A stretch of 33,763 bases of DNA, from the NCBI GenBank assembly GCA_021797635.1, contig JAJZZI010000110.1, forward strand, positions 1-33,763, written 5' to 3'. Below the pieces are notes generated by a model. It was not told the origin of the DNA. It saw only the letters and a list, made by a program, of their open reading frames with translations, and did not search any database. Within the stretch, counting starts at the first letter, position 1; every line of letters starts with the position of its first letter. A program made the translations under genes and the position numbers. Source of the stretch: Bacillota bacterium (GTDB taxonomy: Bacteria; Bacillota; Sulfobacillia; Sulfobacillales; Sulfobacillaceae). Below, piece after piece: positions 33,621 through 33,763 of the stretch.

Positions 33621-33763
33621 TTAGGCGGGCGCTTGAGACCATTTCACGTGATAACCGAGCCCTTCCAACCGCTTGACCGCCTGTTGCTTCGCCCGCTCCT
33701 GGTCGCGTCGGTCAAAGTAGTCCACCCCAAGGTCGACATAGGGAGTGCGATGACGCAACACAT
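33621..33763 (-). CDS. Transposase C-terminus, partial
   Basis: The last 46 codons of a minus-strand gene that enters from beyond the right edge. It ends LRHRTPYVDLGVDYFDRRD and VKRLEGLGYHVKWSQAPA before TAA. The YxDLGxDYFxxR pattern with a final basic helix is common at the end of several bacterial insertion-sequence transposases; I cannot assign the family from this piece. The 117 bases between its stop and the GrpB-family start hold no gene. Confidence 0.6.
   Translation of the reverse strand, partial: VLRHRTPYVDLGVDYFDRRDQERAKQQAVKRLEGLGYHVKWSQAPA

Noticed and set aside
1-33763. CRISPR arrays, tRNA or rRNA genes, replication origin
   Set aside because: No regularly spaced repeats, cloverleaf-like segments, rRNA text or DnaA-box clusters were seen on reading the window.

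Overview
The window reads as chromosomal DNA of a spore-forming, moderately GC-rich Firmicute, probably a Sulfobacillus-like lineage. The main clues are an alpha/beta-type small acid-soluble spore protein gene, a ydaO-type c-di-AMP riboswitch, strong AGGAGG ribosome binding sites and frequent TTG/GTG starts. The genus is an inference from style, not from a database match. No rRNA, tRNA or CRISPR array was seen.

Layout. (1) 1-3466: cell-wall remodelling. A secreted coiled-coil/SLT lytic transglycosylase faces a secreted peptidoglycan-binding/3D-domain protein whose leader carries a c-di-AMP riboswitch behind a recognisable promoter. (2) 3677-12586, minus strand: a carbohydrate operon. Its first gene encodes a LacI-type repressor fused in one reading frame to a complete glycogen-debranching-like glycosidase. 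A solute-binding protein, two permeases and a second six-hairpin glycosidase follow. No ATPase gene is present. (3) 12654-17101: a spore protein gene with its terminator, a Gfo/Idh/MocA oxidoreductase convergent with a ThuA-like protein, a MoxR ATPase and a zinc-ribbon membrane protein. The sequence between the last two may be a decayed DUF58 gene. (4) 17132-20763, minus strand: an enolase-superfamily dehydratase-like enzyme, a PRPP synthetase variant and a LarA/DUF2088 protein, possibly one transcript. (5) 20951-25164: a secreted SGNH hydrolase, an ADP-ribosylglycohydrolase-family protein and a berberine-bridge-like flavoprotein. (6) 25159-29168, minus strand: an operon of ThuA-like protein, Gfo/Idh/MocA oxidoreductase and GH36 alpha-galactosidase. 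(7) 29548-33763: a mobile-element graveyard. It holds a TnpB with intact catalytic motifs, a frameshifted Rpn nuclease gene, an IS630 fragment spliced into a histidine-phosphatase gene, a GrpB-family gene and the tail of another transposase.

Most of regions 2-6 fits uptake and breakdown of plant or microbial oligosaccharides and oxidation or dehydration of the resulting sugars. The most unusual item is the repressor-glycosidase fusion: it puts ligand sensing and ligand processing on one chain at the head of the operon it probably controls. Two separately arranged ThuA plus Gfo/Idh/MocA pairs in one window suggest a recurring functional partnership.
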